Part shown: positions 19,271 through 28,173 of the stretch, one piece after another
How the letters are laid out: the number at the start of each line of letters is the position of its first letter
How positions within the stretch are numbered: the stretch's first letter is position 1
Origin: Mesorhizobium carmichaelinearum
Lineage (GTDB): Bacteria; Pseudomonadota; Alphaproteobacteria; Rhizobiales; Rhizobiaceae
Direction of reading: 5' to 3'
Assembly: GCF_900199455.1 (NCBI RefSeq)
Contig: NZ_FZQR01000001.1
Location: forward strand, 186,001 to 250,000
DNA length: 64,000 nucleotides
The notes under the pieces: model-generated
The model's input: only the letters and a program-made list of their open reading frames with translations
What the model was told of the DNA's origin: nothing
Database searches by the model: none
Made by a program: the position numbers and the translations under genes

Positions 19271-19351
19271 TCAAACGCCTGCCTCAAGCCGCTTGATCGC
19301 CGCGAACTTAAAGGCCGTCGGAAACGTTCTGAACGTCTCTCCGTCTGTCAT
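19271..19351 (-). pseudogene. 5' stub of an IS3-type orfA transposase gene
   Basis: On the minus strand an ATG at 19351, with GAGGA upstream, opens 26 codons ending at a TGA. The peptide contains FPTAFKFAAIKRLEAGV, the start of an IS3/IS911-type OrfA helix-turn-helix protein. The family likeness then stops abruptly, so the rest of the element is lost. Too short for ordinary gene calling. It marks a past insertion beside the toxin/immunity pair. Confidence 0.6.
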
Positions 19352-19413
19352 AGGTCATCCTCAGGATAACCTGTCACAGAAATTATCGTGTCTCACCTAT
19401 GGGGTGCAGTCCA
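19271..19413 (-). mobile_element. Insertion-sequence end fragment (IS3-like)
   Basis: Reading the minus strand, TGGACTGCACCCCATAGG begins at 19413 with the TG dinucleotide typical of IS3-family ends. About 60 bases later comes the orfA start codon. The right part of the element is missing. The inner boundary is taken as the orfA stub stop and is approximate. Confidence 0.5.
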
Positions 19414-19484
19414 GTGCACTTTTTGGGTGTTCGGGCCGTCGTCATTCACCTAAAGCCCCGAACTACGGTGACAGTGCACTTTTT
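19412..19484. repeat. 13-base direct repeat CAGTGCACTTTTT, two copies
   Basis: Copies at 19412-19424 and 19472-19484, exactly 60 bases apart. The left copy abuts the IS-end fragment. On the minus strand both read AAAAAGTGCACTG and then diverge, as if two element ends shared a flank. The origin is unresolved. Confidence 0.6.
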
Positions 19485-19710
19485 TCGCGATGCCGGCCTG
19501 ACCTCCCGGCCAAGGATACGCCACCTCTGCAGCCCAAAGCAGTCCCGACCAAGATCGCGTTCTTCTGCTGGAGCGCAAGCATCCTGCATCGATCTCCAAA
19601 TCGCGCACACTCCTCCCCACCTACCCTGTGGATAGACCCCAAACACCGCCATCATTCCCGACATCGGCTTGCAAGAAGCCCTAGACTGAACCCCTAGGGG
19701 AATCGGGTGG
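19485..19710. other. Non-coding leader upstream of gspD, with a CCCCTAGGGG palindrome
   Basis: No credible gene. CCCCTAGGGG, a perfect 10-base palindrome, lies at 19691-19700, ten bases before the gspD start. It could be an operator half-site or part of the translation start region. No clear promoter boxes were found. Confidence 0.4.
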
Positions 19711-21840
19711 ATGTCGAGCAAACCGGGTCATTGCGTCGTGTTGTTCACGCTGCTGGCTGTTGCCGGCTGCACCTCCGCGCCGGGCAAGGATTTTTTCACC
19801 GAAACCATCGACAGCCTGCACGCCAAGAACTCGCCCTTGCGGTCGGGCTATACCGGGCCTGCCACCATCACCTCGGCGGCGGGCGCGGCGCAGCGGTTCA
19901 ACGGCGCGCAGTATCAGGGCACCGGCCAGTTCGTGTCGTCGGGCGCGCCGGTCACCAAGGTGACGAGCGACGGGTCCGGCAAGTTCGAGCTCAATCTGGT
20001 CAACGCGCCGATCGCCGACGCGGCCAAGGCGGTGCTGGGTGACGCGCTGCACCTCAACTACATCGTCGACCCGCGCGTGCAAGGCACGGTGACGCTGCAG
20101 ACCTCGCAGCCGGTGTCGAAGGATGCGCTGGTCGATATCCTGCAATCGGCGCTGGCGGTGAACGCCGCCGGCATCACCAGCCGCGCCGGCACCTACCAGA
20201 TCGTGCCGCTGTCGGAGATCATGGCCAGCACGCCGCCGGTCAGCGTGCCGTCGACTTCGCCGTCCGGCCCCGGCGTCAAGGTGCAGGTGCTGCAGCTGCA
20301 ATTCATCGCCGCCGACGAGATGAAGACCATTCTCGAACCGATCACCCGCCAGGGCTCGGTGCTGCGCGTCGATTCCACCCGCAACATCATCACCGTCGCC
20401 GGCAGCGACAGCGACCTCAATGCGATCCGGGAAGCCGTTTCGGTGTTCGACGTCGACTGGATGCGCGGCATGTCGGTGGCGCTGCATCCCTTAAAAACCT
20501 CAAAGCCGGAAGCGGTTGCGGCCGAACTCGATTCGATTTTCGGCACCAAGGAAGGCCCAGGCGCCAAGCTCATCCAGTTCATCCCCAACGACCGGCTGAA
20601 TTCGGTGCTGGTGATCACCTCGCGCCCGGCCTATCTGGCGCGCGCCGCAACCTGGATCAACAAGCTCGACAAGCTGGCCGAGACCAATGAAAGCCAGCTC
20701 TTCGTCTACCAGATCCAGAACCGGCCGGCCAAGGAACTGGCCGCGGTGCTGAGCTCGGTTCTCGGCACCACGGTGAAGACCGAAGGCGGATCGGGCGGCT
20801 CGAACGTGTCGCCCAACCAGACGCCGATCGCCATGCAGTCGGACGGCGTCACGCCGGCGCCGTTGACCGGACCGTCGCCTTCACTGCCCGATTTGCAGGA
20901 CGGACAGCCGCCTGCGCACGCCACGGTCGTCGCCGATGTCGAGAACAATGCGCTGCTGATCCAGACCACGGCGCGCGACTATGAACGCATCGAGCAGATC
21001 CTGTCCAAGGTCGACGTGCTGCCGACGCAAGTCATGCTCGAAGCCGTCATCGCCGAGGTCACCCTCAACGACGATCTGAAATACGGCCTGCGCTGGTTCT
21101 TCGAGAATGGCGGCACCAAGATTTCCCTGTCGGACGTGGCCAAGGGAGCGGCCGCGGCGGCGCTCCCCGGCTTCAGCTGGAGCTATGCGACCGACAACAT
21201 CCAGGTGACGCTGAACGCGCTGTCCAGCATCACCGATGTCAATGTCATCTCGGCGCCGACGATCATGGCGCTGAACAACCAGAAGGCGATCCTGCAGGTC
21301 GGCGACCAGGTGCCGATCGCCACCCAGCAACAGCAGGACACGACGACCGGCACCGCGCCGATCATCAACTCGATCCAGATGAAGGATACCGGCGTCATCC
21401 TGACGGTGACGCCGCGCATCAACAATACCGGCAGGGTCATGCTCGACATCGAGCAGGAGGTCAGCAATGTGACCAAGACGACCAGCTCCGGCATCGATTC
21501 GCCGACCATCCAGCAGCGCAAGATCCAGACCCGGGTGCTGGTCAATGACGGCGAAAGCCTGGCGCTGGGCGGTCTGATCCAGCAGCGCAACAATGTTGAC
21601 CGGACCCAGATGCCGATCCTTGGTGATATCCCGATTATCGGCAATGCGTTCAAGCAGAAGGACGACAGTATCGGCCGGACCGAACTGATCATATTCATCC
21701 GGCCGCATGTCGTGCGTGATATCAATGAAGCGCGCGAGGTGACGGACGAATTCCGCGGCAAGATCAGCCTGCAGACGCCGATCCAGAAGCGGCGCGGCGG
21801 CACCAAGCTGCAGCAGGATTTGAAGAGGCTGGCGTATTGA
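19711..21840 (+). CDS. gspD: Type II secretion system secretin GspD
   Basis: 709 residues. It forms the outer-membrane channel of the T2SS. The N-terminus ends in the lipobox LAVAGC with Cys20, so it is probably a lipoprotein and may not need a pilotin. Residues about 90-165 (FELNLVNAPIADAAKAVLGD) form the N0-like domain and about 190-440 hold N1-N3 repeats, with a Gly/Ser/Pro-rich linker near 355-400. The secretin core is about 440-690 (VMLEAVIAEVTLNDDLKYGL, VTPRINNTGRVMLDIEQEVS, LGGLIQ, LGDIPIIGNAF). First gene of the short plus-strand T2SS unit. Confidence 0.95.
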   Translation: MSSKPGHCVVLFTLLAVAGCTSAPGKDFFTETIDSLHAKNSPLRSGYTGPATITSAAGAAQRFNGAQYQGTGQFVSSGAPVTKVTSDGSGKFELNLVNAPIADAAKAVLGDALHLNYIVDPRVQGTVTLQTSQPVSKDALVDILQSALAVNAAGITSRAGTYQIVPLSEIMASTPPVSVPSTSPSGPGVKVQVLQLQFIAADEMKTILEPITRQGSVLRVDSTRNIITVAGSDSDLNAIREAVSVFDVDWMRGMSVALHPLKTSKPEAVAAELDSIFGTKEGPGAKLIQFIPNDRLNSVLVITSRPAYLARAATWINKLDKLAETNESQLFVYQIQNRPAKELAAVLSSVLGTTVKTEGGSGGSNVSPNQTPIAMQSDGVTPAPLTGPSPSLPDLQDGQPPAHATVVADVENNALLIQTTARDYERIEQILSKVDVLPTQVMLEAVIAEVTLNDDLKYGLRWFFENGGTKISLSDVAKGAAAAALPGFSWSYATDNIQVTLNALSSITDVNVISAPTIMALNNQKAILQVGDQVPIATQQQQDTTTGTAPIINSIQMKDTGVILTVTPRINNTGRVMLDIEQEVSNVTKTTSSGIDSPTIQQRKIQTRVLVNDGESLALGGLIQQRNNVDRTQMPILGDIPIIGNAFKQKDDSIGRTELIIFIRPHVVRDINEAREVTDEFRGKISLQTPIQKRRGGTKLQQDLKRLAY

Positions 21841-21842
21841 CG

Positions 21843-22337
21843 ATGGCGACGCATCCATCTCTCGTACTGGCGGCCACGATCGCCCTGGCGGTCGTGCTTG
21901 CCGCCATTGCGATCGCCGATTTCCGCCGGCAGATCATTCCGGACGGGCTCAACCTGGCGCTGGCCGGCATCGGCCTTTGCTATCAGCTGGCGACGGACGC
22001 CAACGGTCTGTCGGTGCATCTCCTCTTCGCCGCCGCGACTTTCGCCGCTGCCTGGCTTTTGCGGCGCGGCCATTTCCTCATGACCGGCCGGATCGGCCTC
22101 GGCCTCGGCGACGTCAAGATGCTGGCGGCCGCCGCGTGCTGGATCAGCCCGCTGCTGTTGCCGGTGCTGCTGTTCATCGCCAGCGCCAGCGCTCTTTTGT
22201 TCGTCGGCGGGCAGGTTGTCGCGACGGGGCCGGCGGCAGCGCGGGCCCGCGTCGCCTTCGGCCCGTTTATCGCCATCGGCCTCGGTTCCAGCTGGGCGCT
22301 GGAGCAATTTGCAGGTCTAGACATGGGACTGCTCTGA
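21843..22337 (+). CDS. Short type IV prepilin peptidase (A24 family)
   Basis: About 164 residues. The ATG is three bases after the gspD stop; an in-frame TTG overlapping that stop is the alternative. An integral membrane aspartic protease that cleaves pseudopilin leaders at Gly-Phe. Both catalytic aspartates are visible: DFRRQIIPDG (about residue 26) and the GxGD motif in GLGLGDVKML (about 92). It lacks the N-terminal cytoplasmic methyltransferase region and the CxxC pairs of full-length PilD/GspO, as in CpaA/TadV-type enzymes. It probably serves the adjacent pseudopilins GspG, H, I, J and K. Confidence 0.9.
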   Translation: MATHPSLVLAATIALAVVLAAIAIADFRRQIIPDGLNLALAGIGLCYQLATDANGLSVHLLFAAATFAAAWLLRRGHFLMTGRIGLGLGDVKMLAAAACWISPLLLPVLLFIASASALLFVGGQVVATGPAAARARVAFGPFIAIGLGSSWALEQFAGLDMGLL

Positions 22338-22825
22338 TGATGCGCTTTCTTCAGCCCTCCGAAAGATCTCAATGCCCCGAAGAATCGGGCCGCGCCAGAA
22401 AATCTGTCAGTGAACGCGATCATGGCGAAGGCGGCTTCACCCTGGTCGAGCTTCTGGTCGTGCTCGCCATCATCGCGCTGATCGCCACGTTGGCGGCACC
22501 GCAGGTGCTGCGCTATCTCGGCGCGGCCAGGACCAATGCGGCCAAGGCGCAGATCCGCAACATCGAAAGCGCGCTCGAACTCTACTATGTCGACAATGCG
22601 AAATACCCGACCGACGAAGAGGGGCTCAACGCCCTGGTCGCGCAGCCTGCCGGCGAAACGCGCTGGAACGGGCCTTACCTCAAGGGAAACACCGGCCTGA
22701 AGGATCCGTGGGGCAGGCCCTACACCTACGAAGTGAAGGCCGATGCCAGCGGCGTGGTCATCCGCAGCCTTGGCAAGGACGGCAAACCCGACGGAACCGG
22801 CGAAGACCAGGACGTCAGCAACTGA
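22337..22825 (+). CDS. gspG: Major pseudopilin GspG
   Basis: 162 residues; the start overlaps the peptidase stop by one base (TGATG). A long charged leader precedes the cleavage site EGG/FTLVELLVVLAII, with Glu at +5. The body has the GspG pattern YYVDNAKYPTDEEGL and WGRPYTYEV. The tail KDGKPDGTGEDQDV carries acidic residues like those that bind calcium in GspG. It polymerises into the T2SS pseudopilus. Last gene of the plus unit; 19 bases separate it from the convergent gspJ. Confidence 0.95.
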   Translation: MMRFLQPSERSQCPEESGRARKSVSERDHGEGGFTLVELLVVLAIIALIATLAAPQVLRYLGAARTNAAKAQIRNIESALELYYVDNAKYPTDEEGLNALVAQPAGETRWNGPYLKGNTGLKDPWGRPYTYEVKADASGVVIRSLGKDGKPDGTGEDQDVSN

Positions 22826-22844
22826 CGGCGGCCGGAGAGCGCGC

Positions 22845-23570
22845 TCAATTCGTGCGCGGCGCCGGGGTGCCGGCCAGATCGAGGCGGGCAAAACCTCGCG
22901 ATGAATAGGCGGCGCCATCACGCACCACCGAGAGGGTGAAGCGCACCGCGGCAGGCAGCCGCCGGGGTACATTCCAGCTGGGCAGCCACGATGGCGATGC
23001 CAGCGCACTGTCGAGATATTCGAATTTCAGCGCGCTCACACCGCCGATCAGCCGCACCGGTTCGCTCGACACCGATGCACCGGGCTTGCTGCCGCGCCGC
23101 GTTTTCTGGACGATGGCCAGGGCAGTTCCCGACTGGCCTCCATCGCCAAGCGACACGGCGATTTCGCGGAGTGCCGAGGATTTGAAGCCGATCGCCTGAA
23201 CGGCATTGAACTCGATCCGGGCACCATCGCCGCTGAGATAGAGCACCTGGTCCGGCGACGATTTCGACAAGGGCAAGGACTCGGCGTGGCTGATCGCCGT
23301 CTCGAGAAACCGCGATGCGGCATCGACCTCCATCTGGAACTCGGTTACCTTTTCGATGCGCATCATCGTTCGCGCCTGGCCGAGAAAGACCATCATCAGC
23401 GATGTGATGACGCCGATCAGCGCCAGCCCCACCAACACGTCGATGAGCGCAAACCCCGCTGCCGATGCCTGGGGTTGCGGATGCGACTTGCCGTCCGGCA
23501 AAGCAGCGCCCGCAAGACGGCGGCGAACGGCGCGGGCCTTCCACCGAGCGCGGGAGAACGGCCAGCTCAT
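22845..23570 (-). CDS. gspJ: Minor pseudopilin GspJ
   Basis: 241 residues with an unusually long positively charged leader before AAG/FALIDVLVGLALIGV. The +5 residue is Asp instead of the near-universal Glu. The rest is a mixed beta domain of GspJ length with EFQMEVDAASRFLETAI near residue 80. In T2SS, GspJ forms the pseudopilus tip with GspI and GspK. Start overlaps the gspI stop by four bases; last gene of the minus T2SS operon. Confidence 0.85.
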   Translation of the reverse strand: MSWPFSRARWKARAVRRRLAGAALPDGKSHPQPQASAAGFALIDVLVGLALIGVITSLMMVFLGQARTMMRIEKVTEFQMEVDAASRFLETAISHAESLPLSKSSPDQVLYLSGDGARIEFNAVQAIGFKSSALREIAVSLGDGGQSGTALAIVQKTRRGSKPGASVSSEPVRLIGGVSALKFEYLDSALASPSWLPSWNVPRRLPAAVRFTLSVVRDGAAYSSRGFARLDLAGTPAPRTN

Positions 23571-23941
23571 GGCGCAGCCGGGCCTTGCGCCGGCACAAAG
23601 GTCAGGAACGGCCCGCTTGGAAACGCTCCACCCGGCTTCTCGATGAGAACGGCGGTCACCCTCGCCTTCGACACGTCTATCGTGCGGGTCTTCAGGGTCC
23701 AGCCGGGCTGTGCCGTGGTTTGCGCCCGGGCCTGGTAGTCGGCCAGCATCATGCGGACGGTTCTCGCCGCTTCGACCTGGCGTTTGGCCGCGGCAATGCT
23801 GCGGCTGGCCAGCACGATCGATTGGCTGGCGATGCCGAGCACGAGCGCCAGGATCGTCATGGCGACGATCATTTCCAGGATCGAGAATCCGTCTTCGGAT
23901 GAAGATGGGAACGATGGCCCGGTCATGGCAGGGTTCGCCAT
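23567..23941 (-). CDS. gspI: Minor pseudopilin GspI
   Basis: 124 residues. Leader ends SEDG/FSILEMIVAMTILAL with Glu at +5. Short globular domain, as expected for GspI. Two starts are possible: the ATG at 23941, or the ATG at 23926 whose ATGA overlaps the gspH stop, the spacing used elsewhere in this operon. Cleavage gives the same mature protein either way. Confidence 0.85.
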   Translation of the reverse strand: MANPAMTGPSFPSSSEDGFSILEMIVAMTILALVLGIASQSIVLASRSIAAAKRQVEAARTVRMMLADYQARAQTTAQPGWTLKTRTIDVSKARVTAVLIEKPGGAFPSGPFLTFVPAQGPAAP

Positions 23942-24393
23942 GTCGAAAGCCCCGTCAGCCAGTTGACCGCGATGCGCGCGGTCCGGCCTTTTTGCTGCAA
24001 GGCGATGTCCATGCCGGAAGCGCTGCCGTCGGGAAGGAAGGTCAGCACTGTCTGCCGATCGGCGACGACCGTCTCCTGGCCGGTGATCACGGTCATTTTG
24101 ACATCGTCCGGCAAGGCAAGACTGTCGCGTTCGCCGAAGCGGATGAGACGGCTGCCGAGATCGACAACGATCTGCTTCGGCCGGGCGGTGGCGATGGCCA
24201 ATGTGCGCGACAGGCGCAGCCGCATGGTGATCTCGCCCGCCACCGTCTCCAGGCTCTTGGTGCGATAGTGGCTGACCAGCCCGGGTGCCGCGATGGCCGC
24301 GACAAGCGCCATGATCGCCAGCACCACCAGCATCTCGACCAGGGTGAATCCGGCCGTCGCATCCGCCTGTGTGTTGGCTTGTCGGGCGGTCAT
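23923..24393 (-). CDS. gspH: Minor pseudopilin GspH
   Basis: 156 residues from the ATG overlapping the gspF stop by four bases; the upstream extension of this frame is a shadow of gspF. Leader MTARQANTQADATAG/FTLVEMLVVLAIMAL with Glu +5, then a GspH-type beta domain (MRLRLSRTLAIATARPKQIVVD near residue 60). Expected at the pseudopilus near its tip. Confidence 0.88.
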   Translation of the reverse strand: MTARQANTQADATAGFTLVEMLVVLAIMALVAAIAAPGLVSHYRTKSLETVAGEITMRLRLSRTLAIATARPKQIVVDLGSRLIRFGERDSLALPDDVKMTVITGQETVVADRQTVLTFLPDGSASGMDIALQQKGRTARIAVNWLTGLSTWRTLP

Positions 24394-25607
24394 TGCAGCG
24401 CCAGATCGTTGATGCTGAGGATCGTCGTCATCACCGAAATGACCAGGCTGCCGACGAGAAAGCCGAGCGAGATGGTGAGCGCCGGCGTCAACAGCTTCAG
24501 CACGGTGTCGATGCGCCGCGTCAGCGTCAGCTGCAGCATCTTGGCGGCGCGATCCAGCACCACGGGAAGCGCATTGGCCTCTTCGCCAAGCGAGACCAGC
24601 GACATTGTCGCGTGGTCGAAAATCCCCGCCTTGACGATCGCGCCGTGCAGGCGGGCGCCGTTGGCGACGTTCTCCTCGATGGTGGCAAAACTCGCGGCCA
24701 ATGAACTCTGCCTGGAGACATTGGCGGCGAGGCCAAGCGCCTCGGTCATCGCCACGCCATTGCCGAGCAGCAGCGCAAGCGTTTCGAGATAGCGCGCGAC
24801 CACGGCATCCCTCACCAGCGCGCCGATGAGCGGGATCTTCAACAGCGAGTGCGAAAGCTGTCTCCTGGCGCCGGCGGAACGGGAGACCAGAAGGTAACAA
24901 AGCAGGCCGAGAACCGCCGCCAGCGGGAAAACGAAGGGGTAATCGCGGAACACGATGCCGAAGGTGGAAAGCATGGTCATGGTGAACGGTTTGGGGGCGG
25001 ATGACCCTTCAAAGATCGGCTCCAGCGCCGGCACCAGGACCGTTGCCAGGATGACCAGCGCCCCGCTCATGACCAGCAGCAGGAAGGCCGGATAGGCCAG
25101 CGCCTCGCCAATTGCCGCGCGGCGCTTGGCTGTCGCCTCGAACGTATCCGCCAGCCGCTGGCAGATATAGGCCATCTTGCCGCTGCGCTCACCGCTGGCA
25201 AGCAGCGCGGCAATATCCGGGGTGATGCCCGGCAGGGCGGCAAAGGCCTCGGCGATCGGCCGGCCGCCGGTCGTCAGATCGAGCACCGCTTGCAGCTGCT
25301 GGCGCCTCTGCCGGTTGGCTTCGCCGGAGATGACCGCGCCCAAGGCACGGTCGACCGTGAAGCCGGCATTCAGAAGCACCGAAAGTTCGGAAAACAAGCG
25401 GCTGAGATCGACCTTGCGGGTCAGCGTCAGTGCGCTGCGCCCCGGCAGGCGAAGCTGCGGCCTTTCGCTGTTCGCAGGCGCGAGATGATAAGACCGGCGA
25501 CCCTGCTGCGCCAATTTGCGCGCGGCGTCCTGTTTGGTCGACGCGTCGAGAACGCCGGCTTCCGTTGAGCCGTCGGCCAGGTAGGCGCGATAGGCGAAGG
25601 CCGGCAT
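24390..25607 (-). CDS. gspF: T2SS inner-membrane platform protein GspF
   Basis: 405 residues with two repeats of the T2SF domain (about 70-190 and 270-395) and three to four membrane helices. Typical segments: LSRLFSELSVLLNAGFTVDRAL (about residue 68), ALAYPAFLLLVMSGALVILATVLVP (about 165) and LALLLGNGVAMTEAL (about 275). It anchors the ATPase GspE and the pseudopilus base. Start overlaps the gspE stop by one base. Confidence 0.95.
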   Translation of the reverse strand: MPAFAYRAYLADGSTEAGVLDASTKQDAARKLAQQGRRSYHLAPANSERPQLRLPGRSALTLTRKVDLSRLFSELSVLLNAGFTVDRALGAVISGEANRQRRQQLQAVLDLTTGGRPIAEAFAALPGITPDIAALLASGERSGKMAYICQRLADTFEATAKRRAAIGEALAYPAFLLLVMSGALVILATVLVPALEPIFEGSSAPKPFTMTMLSTFGIVFRDYPFVFPLAAVLGLLCYLLVSRSAGARRQLSHSLLKIPLIGALVRDAVVARYLETLALLLGNGVAMTEALGLAANVSRQSSLAASFATIEENVANGARLHGAIVKAGIFDHATMSLVSLGEEANALPVVLDRAAKMLQLTLTRRIDTVLKLLTPALTISLGFLVGSLVISVMTTILSINDLALQ

Positions 25608-27259
25608 CAGTCACCTCCCGCGAGATCGATGACCCGGCGGACTTCGTCCATCGTGGTGACCTGCGATCGGGCAAGGGCGGTTGCGTGGACCGACATCGGC
25701 ACGAGGTCATCCTCGGCGGCAATGCGGCCGATCTCCATTTCGCCAGCACCCTGGTCGATGAGCTCGGCGATGCGCGGCGACACCTGCAGCATTTCATAGG
25801 TCACCGTGCGGCCGCTGTAGCCGGAGCCGTTGCAGGTGCGGCAGGCCTGACCGGTCTGCTCCGCGCCGCGGCAGGTCGGGCAGACGCAGCGCAACAGCCG
25901 CTGCGCGATGACGCCGCGGATCGTCGCGCCGAGCAGATAGCCATCGATGCCCATGTCGCGCAGGCGCGTGAGGGCGCCTGCGGCACTGTTGGTGTGCAGC
26001 GTCGAGAACACGAGATGGCCGGTCAGCGCCGCCTGGACCGCGACCTGCGCCGTTTCGCGATCACGGATTTCACCGAGCAGGATGATGTCGGGATCCTGGC
26101 GCAGGATCGAACGCAAGGCGGCGGCGAAGTCGAGGTCGATCGCCGGATTGACCTGCAGCTGGGTGATGCCGGTCATGCGGTATTCGACCGGATCCTCGAC
26201 CGTGAAAATCTTGACATCCGGCCGCGAGCGTTCGGCCAGGATGGAATAGAGCGTCGTCGTCTTGCCGCTGCCGGTCGGTCCGGTGATCAGCACGATGCCG
26301 TTGGCCGATTGCGACATGCTGCGGATCTTCGCTTGCGCGACGCCGTCGAAGCCGAGTTTCTCCAGCTTCAGTTCGACGCCGGCGCGATCAAGAATGCGCA
26401 GCACGATGGCCTCGCCGTGAATGGACGGAATGACCGAGACGCGCAGGTCGACATCCCTACCGCGCACGGCAATGCGCATGCGTCCGTCCTGCGGCAAGCG
26501 GCGTTCGGCGATGTTGAGCCGCGACAGGATCTTGATGCGGGTGGAGATGCCGGACAGCATCGCGATCGACGCGGTGTCGACGGTGGACAGCATGCCGTCA
26601 TGCCTGAAGCGGATGCGGACATGGTCCTCGAGCGGCTCGATGTGAATGTCGGTGGCTCTCGCATCGACCGCCTTGTGGATGGTCTCGGCGACGAAACGCA
26701 CGATCGGCGCCTCGCGGGCAAAATCCTTCAACCGCTCGAGGTCATCGGGGCCGAAATCCAGGGTTTCGCCGCTGCCGCCGCCATTCGAAACCGTCGCCAA
26801 GGCCGATTGCTCGATGCGATCGATGTGTTCGGCGATCAGGCGCCTTGGCAAGATGCGCAGCGCCAGTGTCCGCTCATAGTGGAAGGCCAGCGCGTCGATG
26901 GTGGCCGACGAGAAAGGATCGGCCACGGCGACGACCAGCCGCTCGGCGTCCATCTGCAGCGGCAGGATGGCGTTTTCCCTGAGATAGGCCAACGGCACGC
27001 TTGCCAGCATTTCGGGACTGACCTGTTCGGGGATCTCGACCGGCGTCGGCGCTTCGAGGTAGCGGCTGAGGCTGCTGGCAAGGTCCTGCTCGCCGATCAG
27101 CCCGAGTTCAGTCATCACCGTATCGAATGGGTGTCCCGATGTTCGCGATGCCCCCAGAGCGCGTTGGGCGGCATGCGCGGTCAACACTTTCTCGCCTTCG
27201 AGAAAGGCAAGAAACGCCTCTATCCCCTTCGTCTGCGCGGAAGCGTTCATGGGCTCCAT
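25607..27259 (-). CDS. gspE: T2SS assembly ATPase GspE
   Basis: 550 residues. N-terminal MshEN-like region (about 20-160), then the PilB/GspE ATPase: Walker A GPTGSGKTTT (about residue 327), Asp box FTVEDPVEYR (about 353), Walker B DIILLGEIRD (about 391) and His box TGHLVFSTLHTN (about 413). A zinc-binding four-Cys motif CPTC-x7-CxxC follows near 460. It powers pseudopilus assembly from the cytoplasm. Its first bases overlap the end of gspK by 13. Confidence 0.96.
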   Translation of the reverse strand: MEPMNASAQTKGIEAFLAFLEGEKVLTAHAAQRALGASRTSGHPFDTVMTELGLIGEQDLASSLSRYLEAPTPVEIPEQVSPEMLASVPLAYLRENAILPLQMDAERLVVAVADPFSSATIDALAFHYERTLALRILPRRLIAEHIDRIEQSALATVSNGGGSGETLDFGPDDLERLKDFAREAPIVRFVAETIHKAVDARATDIHIEPLEDHVRIRFRHDGMLSTVDTASIAMLSGISTRIKILSRLNIAERRLPQDGRMRIAVRGRDVDLRVSVIPSIHGEAIVLRILDRAGVELKLEKLGFDGVAQAKIRSMSQSANGIVLITGPTGSGKTTTLYSILAERSRPDVKIFTVEDPVEYRMTGITQLQVNPAIDLDFAAALRSILRQDPDIILLGEIRDRETAQVAVQAALTGHLVFSTLHTNSAAGALTRLRDMGIDGYLLGATIRGVIAQRLLRCVCPTCRGAEQTGQACRTCNGSGYSGRTVTYEMLQVSPRIAELIDQGAGEMEIGRIAAEDDLVPMSVHATALARSQVTTMDEVRRVIDLAGGD

Positions 27260-28173
27260 CTCCGCAGGATCTGCGCTGCCTCAGTGCCGAAAAGCATCTC
27301 ACAGTCGGCGGTGCCGGCGACTGGCGGAAAGGCGCCGGCTTCGATGGCCGGGCTCCGGGCGACGCGTGAGAAAGCCGCGCCTGTCGGAGATTTTTCGATG
27401 ATGAACCCGGCCTCGCCCATAATCCCTGCGCCGTCCCGCCTCACCACCACGTCGACCGTGTAAGCCGATGGTTCGGCCGACGCATGAACGACCGCAGCGT
27501 CGGAGCCACTGGCAAGGGCCGCGCGAAGACGGCCTGGCGCGCGATCGGCGCTGATCGTGCCCCGCTTCGAGTTGACCGTGAAAACGGCATTCAGGTTCTG
27601 GAGTTGTATCGACGCAAGTGCCGAAAACTCCTGCAGTTCGGACACGGATTCGAACGGCGCCTGCTTGTCTTCGGCTGGCCCGACCGCGCTTCTCGACTGC
27701 GGCAAGCCGGCGAACAGCTTGGCGGTGTCGCGAAACCGGATGGCGGCCTTGGCCAGTTCATCCGATGGCTGCTGCTCGAAGCCGAGCGCCGCAAAGCCAA
27801 GCTCCAGCAGGCTCTCATCCGCGGCATTGAGGTCTATCAACCCGCCATGATCCTGGACGCGCACCGTGAAACCGAACTCTCCCGACCGGCATGATGTCGG
27901 CGTGGAATCCAGCGGAAACTTTTGCCCGCCTGAACCGCCGGTCAATGCGCTCGCGACCACATTGCCGAGCCCTTCGGCAAGCAGCGACAGGCGCTCCTGC
28001 TCGACCTCGTTGTTGGCGATCATCAGCCGCGTTTTCGCCGTCACGGCAAAGGGGACGACGATCGCCGAGACGATCAGCATGAACACCAGCACGGCAACCA
28101 GTGAAAAGCCGGCGCCTCCGCTGTCGTCCGCTGCGCTTTCATTGGCGCTGTCATGGGCGACGCGGTCGCTCAT
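27247..28173 (-). CDS. gspK: Minor pseudopilin GspK
   Basis: 308 residues. Leader ends GGAG/FSLVAVLVFML with Ala at +5; loss of Glu5 is a known GspK trait that marks the tip-capping subunit. The large C-terminal domain includes GGLIDLNAADESLLELGFAAL near residue 115, as in the helical insertion of GspK. With GspI and GspJ it forms the trimeric tip. Starts inside a four-base overlap with the upstream gene. Confidence 0.88.
   Translation of the reverse strand: MSDRVAHDSANESAADDSGGAGFSLVAVLVFMLIVSAIVVPFAVTAKTRLMIANNEVEQERLSLLAEGLGNVVASALTGGSGGQKFPLDSTPTSCRSGEFGFTVRVQDHGGLIDLNAADESLLELGFAALGFEQQPSDELAKAAIRFRDTAKLFAGLPQSRSAVGPAEDKQAPFESVSELQEFSALASIQLQNLNAVFTVNSKRGTISADRAPGRLRAALASGSDAAVVHASAEPSAYTVDVVVRRDGAGIMGEAGFIIEKSPTGAAFSRVARSPAIEAGAFPPVAGTADCEMLFGTEAAQILRRWSP

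Noticed and set aside
19236..19697. 153-codon plus-strand frame between the immunity gene and gspD
   Set aside because: Low-complexity Pro/Ser/Arg composition, no ribosome-binding site, and it runs across the IS fragment and repeats; treated as non-coding.
25430..27463. 677-codon plus-strand frame across gspE/gspF
   Set aside because: Shadow of gspE, whose ATPase motifs are complete on the minus strand.
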